Source: Candidatus Sulfotelmatobacter sp.
Lineage (GTDB): Bacteria; Acidobacteriota; Terriglobia; Terriglobales; Acidobacteriaceae
Reading direction: 5' to 3'
DNA: 6,391 nucleotides
Assembly (NCBI GenBank): GCA_030037575.1
Contig: JASHRB010000372.1
Coordinates: forward strand, 1 to 6,391
The notes below the pieces were generated by a model. It saw only the letters and a list, made by a program, of their open reading frames with translations, did no database searches and was not told the DNA's origin. Shown here one piece after another: positions 5,826 through 6,391 of the stretch (positions are counted from its first letter, which is position 1; every line of letters begins with the position of its first letter). The position numbers were made by a program, and so were the translations under genes.

Positions 5826-6383
5826 TTAAGGAGCAGCCGCGCGAGAATTGCGGGCCTCTGCGTATCTTCTCGGCAACTCATCATGAAACTGAATACGCTC
5901 GAGCGCGCGGTCAACCACCGTTTCCAGCTCGTGCGCATATTTCACTTCGCGGCCTTTGGCAAGGCGTTTTCGCGCTTCATGGGGGCTGAACCATGTTGGC
6001 CTGCGCTGCGCTTCGTCGGGGCGCCGCAATTGGTGAACTTCCATCAGGAAAGCCTTGACGACATATTCCTGCACGCCGTCCGGCTGCCAGAAAACGCCTT
6101 TGGAGTGAATGTAGAGATGGAAGTGGCGCGGCTCGATGGTTCCGATCGCTCCCGCCTCTTCAGCCGCTTCGCGTTCGGCCGACTGGCTGTGCGAAAGGCG
6201 CGCCATGGGAGCTCCCTTGGGGAACGTCCACTTGTTGCCGCCGTTGGTATTCACCAGCAGAAATTCCACACTCTCGCCCTGCCGGCGATAACAAACTGCG
6301 GCAACTTGCAGTGGCAACGAATTCGAAGCCCGTGCCAAATCCTGCGGCCTCCCGCAATCGATGTTAGTTGCAAGATATTTCAT
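5826..6383 (-). CDS. Nudix hydrolase
   Basis: A 185-residue Nudix-domain protein. The family hydrolyses nucleoside diphosphates linked to another moiety (NTPs, dinucleoside polyphosphates, inositol pyrophosphates, NDP-sugars); the substrate here is unknown. The domain begins with LQVAAVCYRR (25-34), followed by KWTFPKG (51-57) and the Nudix box from G57 to A79, with R71-E72 and E75-E76 for metal binding and G78. Position 6 of the box, normally Glu, is L63. The FPKG lead-in resembles the diadenosine/diphosphoinositol polyphosphate (DIPP/NUDT3-like) group. A long Arg/Glu-rich C-terminal helix follows. The ATG is only 8 bases from the window edge and no in-frame stop is seen before it, so a ribosome site cannot be checked and a longer N-terminus is possible; still, residues 1-24 already precede the first Nudix strand. 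The gene is on the same strand as the ABC-F gene, 284 bp upstream of it. Confidence 0.9.
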   Translation of the reverse strand: MKYLATNIDCGRPQDLARASNSLPLQVAAVCYRRQGESVEFLLVNTNGGNKWTFPKGAPMARLSHSQSAEREAAEEAGAIGTIEPRHFHLYIHSKGVFWQPDGVQEYVVKAFLMEVHQLRRPDEAQRRPTWFSPHEARKRLAKGREVKYAHELETVVDRALERIQFHDELPRRYAEARNSRAAAP

Positions 6384-6391
6384 CAGTGTTA

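Overview
This is a moderately GC-rich bacterial stretch of ordinary, densely packed chromosomal genes, with one unusual non-coding element. It carries seven protein-coding genes, six complete and one cut by the window edge. Separate cofG and cofD genes, rather than the fused actinobacterial FbiC, together with a bactofilin, point to a Gram-negative-type soil or environmental lineage. Acidobacteriota would fit, but that is an impression from gene content and not shown by the sequence. No tRNA, rRNA, CRISPR array or transposase gene was recognised.

Layout: positions 1-1504 (minus strand) hold an F420 cofactor unit. cofG makes the deazaflavin chromophore Fo. It is translationally coupled through a 4-base overlap to cofD, which attaches the phospho-carboxylate side group and runs off the left edge. 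Divergent from cofG across about 97 bp is a flavin reductase-like gene (1602-2123, plus). It is followed, after a 247 bp gap with a strong hairpin, by a methionine-R-sulfoxide reductase gene, msrB (2371-2772, plus). msrB converges on a bactofilin gene (2854-3378, minus), and a 10-bp-stem bidirectional terminator lies between them. Upstream of bactofilin on the same strand are an ABC-F type ATPase (3547-5541) and a Nudix hydrolase (5826-6383), whose start lies 8 bases from the right edge.

How the genes relate: cofG and cofD act in one pathway. The divergent flavin reductase may be a functional neighbour because it handles flavins, but that is inference. The other genes are housekeeping: protein repair (MsrB), ribosome-associated translation factor (ABC-F), cytoskeletal scaffold (bactofilin) and nucleotide clean-up (Nudix). 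They need not cooperate.

The most unusual part is the 284 bp gap between the Nudix and ABC-F genes. It contains a 128-base, multi-segment inverted repeat bounded by near-palindromic CTAGnCTAG motifs, with a second 9-bp inverted repeat immediately beside it. It looks like a small non-autonomous mobile element or a structured RNA, and is the best target for follow-up. I see no evidence for a new multi-gene system.
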